Below are positions 1 to 9,186 of a DNA stretch of 64,000 bases, one piece after another. The stretch is taken from assembly GCF_900635815.1 (NCBI RefSeq), contig NZ_LR134173.1, forward strand, positions 2,388,001 to 2,452,000, given 5' to 3'. A program made the position numbers and the translations under genes. Each line of letters opens with the position of its first letter. The first letter of the stretch is position 1. This stretch comes from Legionella cherrii (lineage in GTDB: Bacteria > Pseudomonadota > Gammaproteobacteria > Legionellales > Legionellaceae). The notes beneath the pieces are model-generated. The model did no database searches and had not been told where the DNA came from. It saw only the letters and a program-made list of their open reading frames with translations.

Positions 1-991
1 TGGCACGAAATATTCCACTTATAGCATCAAAAGCACCAGCAAGCGCCAGGAAAAATAGGACAAGCCAAAGTGAACTGGATAAACCAAATCCAATAATTGC
101 AGCTCCCCATAGCGCAGCGGCAATTGCAATGGCTTTACCATCACGATCTATTTTTGCGGTCCAACCACTGAAAAATGAAATAATCAAAGCACCTACAGCA
201 GGTGCAGAATAAAGTAAACCCAAAGTTTTTGCGCCACCGAATGATTGAGCTATAGCAGGGAGTAAGGAGTTAGGCCATGCAAAAACCATCGCAATAAAAT
301 CAACAAGATAGCTTCCCATTAATTCTTGTCGATTAAAAGCAAAGGAAACTCCTTGTTTTAACGAAGAGACAATGGATGGATGCTCGTGCTGTACGGGTTT
401 GGGAATATTATGCAGTCTAATTAAAGTGACTAATGACATAAAAAAAGTAATTAAATCAATTAAATAAGTAATTATAATGCCGTATTGAGCAATGATGAGT
501 CCAGATATAGCTGGAGCAATAATCATACAAAAACTGAATTTAAATGTAGCAAGAACCCCCATATTTTTGTAATCATTGGGCTCAACAATCTGTTGCGCAA
601 TACTATCAAAAGCAGGACGATGTAAGCCGTTAATCGCTGACATAGAAGCTGAAACGATAAAAATAAGGATTAGAGAGGGGTCAGCTTGATAGGAGTTAAG
701 TACAAGCATGCAACAGCCCACAGCAAGGAGTAATTCACTCATGATCAATAATCCGCGACGATTGTATCGATCTGCAAATACCCCACCAATCAGGGCAGTA
801 ATTAATAGAGGTAATAATTGCACTAAGCTTAATAATCCGACCATCAGTGTTGATTGGGTCATTTGATAAATTTGATAGGGCAGGGCGACGCTAGTGATCA
901 TGGTGCCTATAAATGAAATAAATTGCCCAAAATAGAGCAGCCTGAAATCACGATTTTTTTTTAAAAGAGATAGGTCTAGAAGTTGACTCAT
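1..991 (-). CDS. MFS transporter, EntS-like (partial, 3' end outside window)
   Basis: An open minus-strand frame runs from an ATG at 991 off the left edge, so about 330 residues are visible and the C-terminus is missing. The translation begins MSQLLDLSLLKKNRDFRLL and continues with hydrophobic helices; the loop after helix 2 has GGVFADRYNRRGLL, the classic MFS motif A (GxxxDRxxRR). This layout fits the MFS_3 / enterobactin-exporter (EntS) type of drug or siderophore exporter in the inner membrane. An in-frame ATG three codons upstream (1000) is an alternative start; neither has a clear ribosome site. The substrate cannot be told from sequence. It is divergent in function from, and not obviously in operon with, the downstream MscS gene, which lies about 110 bp upstream of its start on the same strand. 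Confidence 0.85.
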   Translation of the reverse strand, partial: MSQLLDLSLLKKNRDFRLLYFGQFISFIGTMITSVALPYQIYQMTQSTLMVGLLSLVQLLPLLITALIGGVFADRYNRRGLLIMSELLLAVGCCMLVLNSYQADPSLILIFIVSASMSAINGLHRPAFDSIAQQIVEPNDYKNMGVLATFKFSFCMIIAPAISGLIIAQYGIIITYLIDLITFFMSLVTLIRLHNIPKPVQHEHPSIVSSLKQGVSFAFNRQELMGSYLVDFIAMVFAWPNSLLPAIAQSFGGAKTLGLLYSAPAVGALIISFFSGWTAKIDRDGKAIAIAAALWGAAIIGFGLSSSLWLVLFFLALAGAFDAISGIFRA

Positions 992-1099
992 TTTGAACAT
1001 CCAAATAGATAGGCAATAAGATACGCGAATAAAAGTAGATTCTATGCTTTTTAATTGATTCAGTATAGTGCTAATCGAGCAAATCTGAGCTTATTCGAT

Positions 1100-1978
1100 C
1101 TAGTGATCATCAGAGTCATCATGATTTCCTTTGTTTTTTATTGCTAAAGGTTCCACAAAACTTAACGGGGTAGAGTAGGTCATTGGTATTTTTTCATCGT
1201 CAAGTGCTTTTTTAATGCTTGTGAGTACTTCATCGAGTGAACGGCGTTGGTCGCTTGGTTTGGATTTTGTCCACCAATATATTTCAAAATCAATTCCATT
1301 CGAAGAAAATGAAACTACATAAATTTGAATGTATTTATCTTTAGAAACAGTCTCGCATCGTTCCAATGCTTTGGCAATCACTGAACGTGCTTTTTCCACA
1401 TCTGTACCAAAATCAACACTACAGCCAATTTTTTTTCGTCTTAGCGGCGTATCAGTTAATACCACTACAGTATTAGTATACAATTTAGAATTGGGGATGT
1501 AGACACGAGTTCCATCTGTTTTACGTAAATGAGTGTTTTGCACGGAAATACGATAAACATAGCCTTGTTGTGAATCAACGATGATAAAATCACCAATACT
1601 AAAGGGCTCTCTGAGTAAAAGTAAAAAGCCGGTAAAAAAGTTTTCAAAAATGCTCCTAAATGCCAAACCAATTGCAACAGAGGTCAATCCCAAAGTTGCT
1701 AAGACATTGGCTGTGGTTACTGATGGAAATATGATGGCTGAAATGATTAATATTCCAACGAACCAAACCATGATAAGGGTCAGCTTATGAAAAATAGTGA
1801 CCAAATTGGCACGAATTGCCATTCTGGGTAAAAGAGAACTGACGAGTCGACTAACTATTTTTGCGACAAAGTAAGTCACAAAAGCAAAAATAATACCGAC
1901 AATGATATTAGGAATAAGCGCAATCAAATTTTGCGCAAATTTATCCAGTGTTTTTGTTATAAGCTCTAAATAGCTCAT
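1100..1978 (-). CDS. MscS-family small-conductance mechanosensitive channel
   Basis: 292 residues, the usual size for an MscS/YnaI-like short channel. An N-terminal hydrophobic region (about residues 15-130) contains two to three membrane segments; the pore-lining helix is followed by FENFFTGFLLLLREPFSIGD, the MscS signature leading into the cytoplasmic beta domain (residues about 110-180, IPNSKLYTNTVVV). The C-terminal alpha/beta vestibule domain follows and the protein ends in a charged HDDSDDH tail. It should act in the inner membrane as an osmotic safety valve. Start ATG at 1978; upstream is a weak AAGGAAATCC-type Shine-Dalgarno site. Transcribed alone; the divergent neighbour at 2321 is an MHS-type transporter of the ProP class, but a shared osmotic role is only inference. 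Confidence 0.92.
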   Translation of the reverse strand: MSYLELITKTLDKFAQNLIALIPNIIVGIIFAFVTYFVAKIVSRLVSSLLPRMAIRANLVTIFHKLTLIMVWFVGILIISAIIFPSVTTANVLATLGLTSVAIGLAFRSIFENFFTGFLLLLREPFSIGDFIIVDSQQGYVYRISVQNTHLRKTDGTRVYIPNSKLYTNTVVVLTDTPLRRKKIGCSVDFGTDVEKARSVIAKALERCETVSKDKYIQIYVVSFSSNGIDFEIYWWTKSKPSDQRRSLDEVLTSIKKALDDEKIPMTYSTPLSFVEPLAIKNKGNHDDSDDH

Positions 1979-2320
1979 ATCGGATTTCCTTATCCTAGAT
2001 TCAAAGTTCTAATCGTCGATTTTAGTTTAGTAGCAAAATGGTGAAAAGAAAATAACAGGGGCTTTTACTCTAGTACTTTCTAGGCATCATACTGCGAGTT
2101 TATGTGCCCGGTATTCACATACAGCATTTGGCCCAAGAAACTCTTCTTACACAGGGTTTATTGATTATTCCGATAGCTATTTGCGATGACATAATTTGTT
2201 AATGAAATAGCAAAATGAACTGTTACAAAGAGAATTCAGATAGATTGAAGTAATCCTCGCATTCTGATGGGATTTCATATAGGATAAAATAAGGTATCCT
2301 ATTGTTAATTATAAGGAATT
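1979..2320. other. Intergenic region between divergent mscS-like and MHS-transporter genes
   Basis: 342 bp with no convincing ORF. The proximal 40 bp before the transporter hold the partial inverted repeat AGGATA (2281-2286) / TATCCT (2295-2300), which could be an operator or overlap the promoter, and an AAGGAA ribosome site directly before the ATG at 2321. Confidence 0.4.
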
Positions 2321-3616
2321 ATGGCAATACTACGACGCGATCCTAAATCTAAAGCTTCAAGAAAAGTTTCTATTGCAAGTTTGATTGGCACAACAATTGA
2401 ATGGTATGACTTCTATCTTTTTGGTACTGCTTCCGCTCTTTTTTTCAACACACTGTTTTTCCCCAAAATTAGTCCTGTAGCAGGAATCATGGCCGCGTAT
2501 GCAGCCTATGCAGTTGGCTTTTTTGCTAGGCCATTAGGGGGACTTATTTTTGGTCACTTTGGGGATAGAATAAGTAGAAAAAATATGCTTATTATCACGT
2601 TATCCCTGATGGGGGCATCTACCTTTATGATAGGGTTACTTCCTACATACAGCACAATAGGGATATTTGCACCAGTTTTACTTGTGATTTTGCGATGTAT
2701 TCAAGGAATAGCTGTTGGGGGGGAGTGGGCTGGTGCAGTGGTAATGTCTGCTGAGGTTAGCCGAGAAAAGGAAAGAGGATTTTATTCAAGTTGGCCAAAT
2801 GCAGGGGCTCCATTTGGCTTGGTTATTTCCATTGCGGTATTTCTTATTTTTTCTTCGCTTCCTAGGGAACAGTTTTTAGCATGGGGATGGCGTATTCCTT
2901 TTTTACTCAGTTTTGTTCTAGTTCTTGTTGGACTTTATATTCGACTACAAATTATGGAGAGTAAAGTTTTTGTAGAGGCCTCCAAAAATAAACGACCACC
3001 CAAAGTTCCAGCTTTAGAAATGCTGCGCTCCCATTTTAAAAACTTTATGCTAGCAATAGGGGCGCGTTTAATTGAGAGTTCTTCTTTTTATATTTTAACC
3101 GTTTTTATATTAAGTTATGGGACATATAATCTGCATTTATCAAAAACCCTTCTTCTTTATGCCGTAATGTTGGGGTCCATTTTTGAAATGCTACTGATTC
3201 CATATTTCGGTATGGTTTCGGATCTAATTGGACGTCGCCCAGTATATATCTGTGGCGCTTTATTGATGGGTTTGTTTGCATTCCCATTTTTTTGGATGTT
3301 GCAATCAAAAAGCCCGCATTTGATTTTTTTTGCCGTAATTTTGGGGATGTGTGGACCTCATGCAATGATGCATGGGGCTCAGGCAGCATTTTATTCGGAG
3401 CTCTTTAAAACACGCATCCGTTATAGTGGAACAGCAATTGCTTATCATTTATCAGCAGCATTGTCTGGAGGATTAACTCCATTAATTGCTACCGGTCTGG
3501 TAGAGTGGGCTCATGATCATACGTGGCCTGTCTCAGTCTATCTCATTATCTTGGCAGTGATTACCATTATTAGTGTTTATTTAGCTGCGGAAAAAGCACA
3601 GAAAAATATTTCCTAA
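2321..3616 (+). CDS. MFS transporter of the metabolite:H+ symporter (MHS) family, ProP/ShiA-like
   Basis: 431 residues with about twelve hydrophobic segments. MHS hallmarks are present: the N-terminal IGTTIEWYDFYLFGTASALFF helix, motif A as GHFGDRISRKNML, the RCIQGIAVGGEWAGAV segment in helix 4, and the EKERGFYSSWPNAGAPFG loop. A second motif-A copy appears as SDLIGRRPVY in the C-terminal half. Family members import organic acids or osmolytes (alpha-ketoglutarate, citrate, proline/betaine, shikimate) with protons; the particular substrate is not decidable here. It lacks the long C-terminal coiled coil typical of true E. coli ProP, so an osmosensing role is unlikely. AAGGAATT lies just upstream of the ATG. 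Monocistronic. Confidence 0.9.
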   Translation: MAILRRDPKSKASRKVSIASLIGTTIEWYDFYLFGTASALFFNTLFFPKISPVAGIMAAYAAYAVGFFARPLGGLIFGHFGDRISRKNMLIITLSLMGASTFMIGLLPTYSTIGIFAPVLLVILRCIQGIAVGGEWAGAVVMSAEVSREKERGFYSSWPNAGAPFGLVISIAVFLIFSSLPREQFLAWGWRIPFLLSFVLVLVGLYIRLQIMESKVFVEASKNKRPPKVPALEMLRSHFKNFMLAIGARLIESSSFYILTVFILSYGTYNLHLSKTLLLYAVMLGSIFEMLLIPYFGMVSDLIGRRPVYICGALLMGLFAFPFFWMLQSKSPHLIFFAVILGMCGPHAMMHGAQAAFYSELFKTRIRYSGTAIAYHLSAALSGGLTPLIATGLVEWAHDHTWPVSVYLIILAVITIISVYLAAEKAQKNIS

Positions 3617-3855
3617 TTTAAAACATCGCTTGGAATTTGTTTGCTATTCCGGTTCCTTAAGAAAACCTTGAGTAATACTGTTGCTTGCTTTAATTTTTCA
3701 TCCCATAGTGACCCTGTTCATCAGGGTACACCATTTGCTGCTTCGATAGATTAAGGTTAATTTAAACTAAATGAAAAAAACAAAACCACTATGATTTAAA
3801 AATACTAATAATTAGCATATAATGACCACTCAATCCAATTGAGTAAAGAGATGAT

Positions 3856-5001
3856 ATGACAACAAATTTGAATGGTACTCATTATCTTGATAATGAAAAT
3901 GAAACAATAATTTCTGAATCTATTTCACAAACTGATCCGCAAATATTAAAGCCCAATCAAATAATTAAATTATTAAAATCTCAGAGTCGTCAAAAAGATG
4001 TAAGAAACGTTTTTTTTTACACTTTTGCAGATGTAGATCAAAAAGCAGTATTGGATTTAATGAGAACGCTGCAAGAGTATCCTATAGATACTTCGGATGA
4101 AGTATGTGCGGCAACAATTCATCAATGGTACCTTACATTGGGAATGCAAAATAAACATGGATTTGTTATGACTGATAAGGAATATCAGATGTCCAAAGCC
4201 GCAAATATTGCTCGTATTATTACTTCAGGCTTATCCCCACAAAGTAGAACGAGATTAAAGGGAAAAGCGCTCCTAGATGTAGGGGCAGGTGATTGCGCTA
4301 TGACTTATTTAGTGAGCGAAGCACTTAAGATGGAAGGAAATGCTATTGATATTCAATCGAATATTGATTGGGGTGGGGAAAACAGTAGTGATAAGAAAAA
4401 CAAAAATGAGTATATGGAACAAATTAACCGCCATTATGTCTATGATGGGAATGATTTATTAGGTGCGCTTAACGGAAAAAAGTTTGCTGTGGTGATGTAT
4501 AATCATTCATTACATCATTTTCCTTCTTTCAAGGCGCAATTTGACAGTTTAAAACAGGCAAGTCAAATTTTAGAGCCGGGTGGGATTCTCTTTTTATCCG
4601 AACATGCGAATTGTTTTGATGACGATGTTTTAGATCTCTCTCATATTTTATTAAACCTAAGATATAGTATTGATAAAAATCAAATTCCTACCCCTGAAGA
4701 TGCCATGAAAGCTGTTTCAAAATTTAAATCTGAATATCAATCGCATTATTTTTCCAAAAACATTCTTGATGCGATTATGGGGCAACTAGGATTTACATTG
4801 GTTAAAGAGGACATTCGCTCTGTAGACGACGTAGCAAAAGCAACGTTTTTCTGTTTTGTTAAAAAATCACCAAGAGAGGAATCAACCTATTCCCCATACT
4901 TCTTTGATATGGATAAAGCGAAGAGACTTCAGCATCATACGGAAGATTTGGATCACAATGAATCAATTCAAAGAAGATATTCTGCTGAATCAATTAATTA
5001 G
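3856..5001 (+). CDS. Orphan class I SAM-dependent methyltransferase
   Basis: 381 residues. The Rossmann motif I is LLDVGAGDCAMTY at about 139-150; motif II acidic residue is in NAIDIQ (about 162-167); the catalytic-side strand 4 reads VVMYNHSLHHF (about 212-222) and strand 5 is LEPGGILFLSEH (239-250). The order I-IV-V is that of small-molecule and lipid methyltransferases (Methyltransf_11/25 type). The N-terminal 130 residues are extra and match no family I know; the last 35 are charged and Ser/Glu-rich. The start at 3856 has an AAAGAGATG-type site and is preceded by the short inverted repeat ACTCAA/TTGAGT (3828-3844), a possible operator. Neighbours give no pathway. It could be a Legionella effector or a metabolic enzyme; substrate unknown. 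Confidence 0.75.
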   Translation: MTTNLNGTHYLDNENETIISESISQTDPQILKPNQIIKLLKSQSRQKDVRNVFFYTFADVDQKAVLDLMRTLQEYPIDTSDEVCAATIHQWYLTLGMQNKHGFVMTDKEYQMSKAANIARIITSGLSPQSRTRLKGKALLDVGAGDCAMTYLVSEALKMEGNAIDIQSNIDWGGENSSDKKNKNEYMEQINRHYVYDGNDLLGALNGKKFAVVMYNHSLHHFPSFKAQFDSLKQASQILEPGGILFLSEHANCFDDDVLDLSHILLNLRYSIDKNQIPTPEDAMKAVSKFKSEYQSHYFSKNILDAIMGQLGFTLVKEDIRSVDDVAKATFFCFVKKSPREESTYSPYFFDMDKAKRLQHHTEDLDHNESIQRRYSAESIN

Positions 5002-5066
5002 CACACTCCCAACAAGGAAAATAGGGCTGTACTGCTATTAATAATTCTCGAGTATCGTAACAGGTA

Positions 5067-5084
5067 TCTCCACCCAGGTGGAGA
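5067..5084 (+). terminator. Perfect 8-bp hairpin, possible weak terminator after the methyltransferase gene
   Basis: TCTCCACC (5067-5074) and GGTGGAGA (5077-5084) are exact complements around a two-base loop. There is no T-run after it, so a Rho-independent role is uncertain. Confidence 0.4.
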
Positions 5085-5209
5085 ATTAGCTTAAATATCA
5101 ATTTTATCAGGAATGGATTCCTTTATATTTTGGAATGACAACTACTTTACTATGGATTTCGCCTGCATTAATTTCTTAAATCATTGATACAGGCAATGAT
5201 CTATCTGTA

Positions 5210-5599
5210 TTATTTAGCGAACTTGTAAGCAAGCGATGGAGCCTCATCAATTTTTAAAGATGAATCCTTATCGATAGCGTTTAAAAATTCAGTTATGGTT
5301 TCTTGATATTCCGGAAATAAACGTGAATAGACAGCGAGATCCTCATGTGCTTGTTCAATGGTGTTTTTCCTGTATTCCTGTACATATCCTTTGTCTTCAA
5401 ACATAGACTCTTGACGAAATAAATTGGATAACATATTCCGTACATGCTGTTGATAGGATTTAATCAGATCTCCAACATTAGCTCGATTTGCAAATAAATT
5501 TTGCATATTAATATTGCGAATGATGGTATCTAATACCACAACATTTCTATTCCAGTAGTCATTAAAGCGTTCTTCAAATAAAGAATTTTCAAATTTCAT
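5210..5599 (-). CDS. Hypothetical protein, 129 aa
   Basis: 129 residues, no recognised domain, no signal peptide or membrane segment. The protein is predicted mostly helical and polar (FNDYWNRNVVVLDTIIRN, later YVQEYRKNTIEQAHEDL). AAGG lies 8 bases before the ATG at 5599, supporting the start. It lies upstream of no obvious partner; the next minus-strand gene (5738-6361) is transcribed toward it with 138 bp between. Probably a Legionella-restricted cytosolic protein; an effector role cannot be excluded. Confidence 0.65.
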   Translation of the reverse strand: MKFENSLFEERFNDYWNRNVVVLDTIIRNINMQNLFANRANVGDLIKSYQQHVRNMLSNLFRQESMFEDKGYVQEYRKNTIEQAHEDLAVYSRLFPEYQETITEFLNAIDKDSSLKIDEAPSLAYKFAK

Positions 5600-5737
5600 A
5601 ATAAACCTTTTTTATACAAGACTAATAAATATATAGAGAAATTATTAAGAAAATATTAAGTACTATTATTCATAAAGAGAGGCATAGAAAGGTGAAGTGT
5701 TCCTAATGCATGGCGAGTATTGGGGGGGGGTTACTGA

Positions 5738-6361
5738 TTATTCACTTCTCAACGAATTTTTAGAGGTCATCCCCTCCCATAATTCACGTACAAAATCAGT
5801 ATCTTGCAGTTCATGTATGGTTAGTTTTTCAGGTAATAAGGGATTTAAATCAGCGAAGTGATTTCGTACAGGTTCTCCTTGCATCAAATCTTCTAAGTCA
5901 GTTACATAAGCAATGATGCGATCTTCAGATAAATTTTCAATTATTGCTTCATTCTCTTTTATAAAATTTGCAACTGCATTAGTAGCTTCTTCTGGATTTA
6001 AACCAGTAAAATAATCAAGTAAAGGTTCATAGAGTGAAGATAATTCGATAACTCTTCCAGGGACTCCCACAATTAATCCACTTACTCCATTTTCGACTTT
6101 CTTACCTTGTAAAAATCCAGTGAACAAGTTTTCAAGAAGCACAGTTCCTCCATAGGCTACAAGCGGTTTGTTCACCGATATGTATTTGACTAATGCTTCA
6201 ATAGTGACTCTGTCAAAATTACCCCTTGTTGGCAAACCGTTCTCCGGACAACCACCGTGAATTCTATAATAGGGTATATTATGCTCAATTGCCGACGCTA
6301 ACTGGGTAATACTTTGAGGCCTTGTTTTGAAAAGACCTAGTAGGCTTTTCCCAAAACTCAT
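5738..6361 (-). CDS. Hypothetical protein, 207 aa, candidate effector
   Basis: I place the start at 6361 (MSFGKSLLGLFKTRPQ): AGGAG lies 7 bases before this ATG, while the upstream in-frame ATG at 6391 has none. The product is 207 residues, soluble, mixed alpha/beta, with a Gly/Pro-rich segment (IHGGCPENGLPTRG) and an acidic helical C-terminus. No known domain is recognised. The stop is followed within ten bases by an uninterrupted run of nine C residues on the coding strand (G run at 5722-5730 on the plus strand), unusual in this AT-rich sequence but outside the frame. Neighbours on both sides are orphans too. Confidence 0.65.
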   Translation of the reverse strand: MSFGKSLLGLFKTRPQSITQLASAIEHNIPYYRIHGGCPENGLPTRGNFDRVTIEALVKYISVNKPLVAYGGTVLLENLFTGFLQGKKVENGVSGLIVGVPGRVIELSSLYEPLLDYFTGLNPEEATNAVANFIKENEAIIENLSEDRIIAYVTDLEDLMQGEPVRNHFADLNPLLPEKLTIHELQDTDFVRELWEGMTSKNSLRSE

Positions 6362-6616
6362 ACGAACACTCCTAAATACAACATACTTCAAAAAGGAAAA
6401 TCAATTCGTGTAAAGTATATGTATAAGTATAATGCATTATGCGTTAAGTATAGACATTAATTGGCTGTGAAAAAAAGAAGTAGTACTGATAGCTCAGTTG
6501 AAGTAGCTGAATCGCTTTGAATTGACGCTGCATTTAAAGATATAAATTCAAACAAAAGATTTTCTCAATGTTCGAAATTCCTTTGGTAGGAAATGAAATT
6601 TAAAAATTGATATCTA

Positions 6617-7894
6617 TTAAAACTTGGGATTAGTGGTTGATAATTCGTCAGTTGATCTGTGCGTTTCTGGTGCATTAGCATCGTGCCTAAAGGTTTGTTC
6701 TGGTTTTTTACTACCATCAATTGTTTTTATTCTCTGCGAATCTACAAATTTTTTTGCTTTTTCAACGAATGAGGATGCTTTTGAAGAAAAAGTGGCATTC
6801 ATGGATTTTGGTATCCATTTTTTTAAGAAATCCTGATCAAAAATCTCCTTGCGCACTGGTTTTTTATCGAGACCTTCCATTAGCTCTGTTCCCATACAAA
6901 GCAAAGCCCAATATTTTCGACTCATTAATTCGGCTTTACTCGCATTTGACGAGGACCATGAGTATATCCCATGCCTTATTGTATAGTCATCTAATTTCTT
7001 TCCAATCTCTTTCAAAAAACTGTTGGAATGGTTTTTGAATTTTTCTATCAATTTATCATGGTCTATCGCAGCCTGACCCTCTGAAGGAAGTTTGGCTGTT
7101 TTTGTGTCAAGATATGCCTTCAAAGATTCATTAGATTGTAGCAACCAAATCGGTGGAAATTTCCCTTCCTTTAAGGCCGCATCAATAAGATTACGATGAT
7201 CGACCACTTTTTCTGCTTTAGCTATAGTAGGTATAAATTCCTTTTGAAAAGGCCGGTCAAATTTAAGATCAACTTGATCTTTAAGGCAGATATCCTCTAG
7301 GCTCATTTGATTCAGTCTATCCATAGTTGGCACCTTAGCCAATGGTGTTCCAGATAAATTAAGCGGGTTTCCTTGTTTATCAGCAACTAATACCATTTGA
7401 TTCGGTAAATGTTTAATGTCCAGATGCGGATAATTTTGAGCCAGCCGACCTACCATTCTTTCCGTAATATGTCTATGGGTTGGCAGAACAGCGCCTTCAA
7501 TAACACCATTTCCCCAAATCAATCTCATTCTGGTGTGACCGGCTTTTTGCTCAGCAATGATAAACTCTTCTAACAGCTTTTCCGATGAATTTAAGTTATC
7601 CCCACCTTTGTCATGAATGATAAGAACACTGGAAGATTTAAAATCAGTTTCGGGTGGGACCGCATCACCAGAGATGGCTATTATGCCTGCGCATCCCGTT
7701 AAAGCATCGGTGTAAACATATTGTAGGTTAGGTTCAATTAGAGGAAACTGTGCGGCAACGCATGGCGTGGGTGCACCTTCATAGGGTGCAGCAACTCCTC
7801 GGGCAATAACTGTTCCTGAAGAAATAATTTCATGATTGACTCTTTCACGATCCAAATTTTCTCGATAGAGCTCGTACTGGGTTTGCATATTCAA
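6617..7894 (-). CDS. Orphan 425-aa protein with a CNF/BLF1-like LTGC...H arrangement, candidate effector
   Basis: 425 residues. The N-terminal 200 residues are mixed alpha/beta. Residues 65-68 read LTGC and are followed by a hydrophobic strand (AGIIAIS), then SSVLIIHD with His94 and a GGDN turn. Glutamine deamidase toxins of the CNF1/BLF1 type have an L-S-G-C motif followed by a downstream catalytic His on a beta strand; the resemblance is by eye and the Cys-His spacing (26) is longer than in CNF1 (15). The C-terminal half is helical and Lys-rich, ending in a Ser/Thr-rich tail (RSTDELSTTNPKF), the sort of tail seen on Dot/Icm substrates. There is no signal peptide. Start at 7894 is the first ATG; M3 at 7888 is equally possible and neither has a strong ribosome site. 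Function is unproven. Confidence 0.65.
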   Translation of the reverse strand: MNMQTQYELYRENLDRERVNHEIISSGTVIARGVAAPYEGAPTPCVAAQFPLIEPNLQYVYTDALTGCAGIIAISGDAVPPETDFKSSSVLIIHDKGGDNLNSSEKLLEEFIIAEQKAGHTRMRLIWGNGVIEGAVLPTHRHITERMVGRLAQNYPHLDIKHLPNQMVLVADKQGNPLNLSGTPLAKVPTMDRLNQMSLEDICLKDQVDLKFDRPFQKEFIPTIAKAEKVVDHRNLIDAALKEGKFPPIWLLQSNESLKAYLDTKTAKLPSEGQAAIDHDKLIEKFKNHSNSFLKEIGKKLDDYTIRHGIYSWSSSNASKAELMSRKYWALLCMGTELMEGLDKKPVRKEIFDQDFLKKWIPKSMNATFSSKASSFVEKAKKFVDSQRIKTIDGSKKPEQTFRHDANAPETHRSTDELSTTNPKF

Positions 7895-8221
7895 ATGAAT
7901 TAACTTTGATCATAAATAATATATAGTAGACAACAAGTATTATATGCAAGCAATTTGAGCGGAAATTGATTGAATGCTTGAGAAATGGTATAACTGGGTT
8001 ATACGGCTATTTTTTTACATAAGCCAGATCTATGGCAAGTAAAGGAGTTGAACTGGTAAATAGGGAACAATTTCTGCGGATACACCAAACTTATAGAGCA
8101 TATTACTCATAACCAGTTAGCGTAAATGCGAGCCTTAAAGGCAAAGAAGTCCTTCATCAAAAGGCTGCTTACTTTTAAAGCTTCTAAATGGGTTGTATAT
8201 GATTGAATGAAGTTTAGTGGT
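7895..8221. other. Intergenic region, no gene seen
   Basis: 327 bp between two minus-strand genes. Short AT-rich stretches could hold the promoter of the 6617-7894 gene, but I see no convincing hexamers, ORF or terminator. Confidence 0.3.
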
Positions 8222-9067
8222 TTATATGTTCTTTTCTACGGTTTGTAAACGAATTCCTTTTTCTTCAAGATGAATCAAACCCTGTTTATAAAGTTGTCCA
8301 AGTGCACTTTTAAAATTTTTTTTGCTTTCTGCAAATATTTGTTGGATCTCTGCAGGAGAGCTTTTATCATGTAACGCTAAAAAACCACCTGCTTGCTCAA
8401 GCTTAGATATAATACGTTGCGCTAATTCATTAATACTGTTTTGTCCTATTTGTCTTAAAACAACATCAATTTTGCCATCTTCACGTACTTTCTTAATGTA
8501 CCCTTTTATTTTTTTGCCATAAATTAAAGTTTGAAAAATATCACCTGCATGGATTAATCCCCAGTGACTGTTATTGATAATCACTTTTTGCCCCAAAGGT
8601 GTTCTATCAGCAACAAGTAGACTAACTTCCTCCCCAGATTTAAAGTGAGCCTCTGTCTTATCCAAAAAATAATCGATTTTTGAGCTCGCAATAATGCGCC
8701 CCTGATTATCTTGCTTTAAATAGACCAGATAAGATTTCCCTTTTTCCATAGGACGAAGTTGTTCTGGTTTGGGTACTAATAAATCTTTGTCTAATCCCCA
8801 ATCAAGAAAAGCACCTACAGCATTCACATCAATCACTTTTAAAAAAGCACAGTGACCTAATTGGGCATGAGGGCGTGCTGTTGTTGCAATAATTTTGTCG
8901 TCTGAATCAAAATAAACAAATACATCCAGCACATCACCAACTAGAGCTCCTTTAGGCACGGATTTATTGGGTAGTAAAATTTCGCCCCATTCGCCTCCTT
9001 GAAGATACACCCCAAAAGGAGCTTCCCGTACCATTTTTAATTTATTAAACTGCCCAATTTTAATCAT
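8222..9067 (-). CDS. CvfB-family S1-like RNA-binding protein
   Basis: About 281 residues from MIKIGQFNKLKMV. CvfB (YitL) proteins are tandem S1 domains followed by a winged helix: here a first S1-like module carries the FGVYLQGGEWGEILLPNKSVP strand pair, a second has VGAFLDWGLDKDLLVPKPEQ, a third spans RTPLGQKVIINNSHWGLIH with YGKKIKGYIKKVREDGKIDVVLR, and the C-terminal winged helix holds HDKSSPAEIQQIF. The length fits the family. Proteins of this group bind RNA and influence virulence-gene expression in Staphylococcus; the role here is inferred. The frame is open to 9106, with further ATGs at 9079 and 9106; 9067 best matches the family N-terminus, but the start is not certain. It may form a minus-strand cluster with the two genes upstream. 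Confidence 0.85.
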   Translation of the reverse strand: MIKIGQFNKLKMVREAPFGVYLQGGEWGEILLPNKSVPKGALVGDVLDVFVYFDSDDKIIATTARPHAQLGHCAFLKVIDVNAVGAFLDWGLDKDLLVPKPEQLRPMEKGKSYLVYLKQDNQGRIIASSKIDYFLDKTEAHFKSGEEVSLLVADRTPLGQKVIINNSHWGLIHAGDIFQTLIYGKKIKGYIKKVREDGKIDVVLRQIGQNSINELAQRIISKLEQAGGFLALHDKSSPAEIQQIFAESKKNFKSALGQLYKQGLIHLEEKGIRLQTVEKNI

Positions 9068-9186
9068 GACCAAACTCATTTTTCTTCTATTAGCCAAGCT
9101 TAACACAGAAAAAATATTGTTGTTTATTTTTTATTAATGTTGTTACAAAATGATGGCAGATGGGGTTAAATCCTTGGTAAAGAAAG

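Noticed and set aside
5738..6361. Possible RhoGAP-like resemblance of YYRIHGG in the 207-aa orphan
   Set aside because: Only a short by-eye match; the catalytic Arg loop and order of elements do not fit.
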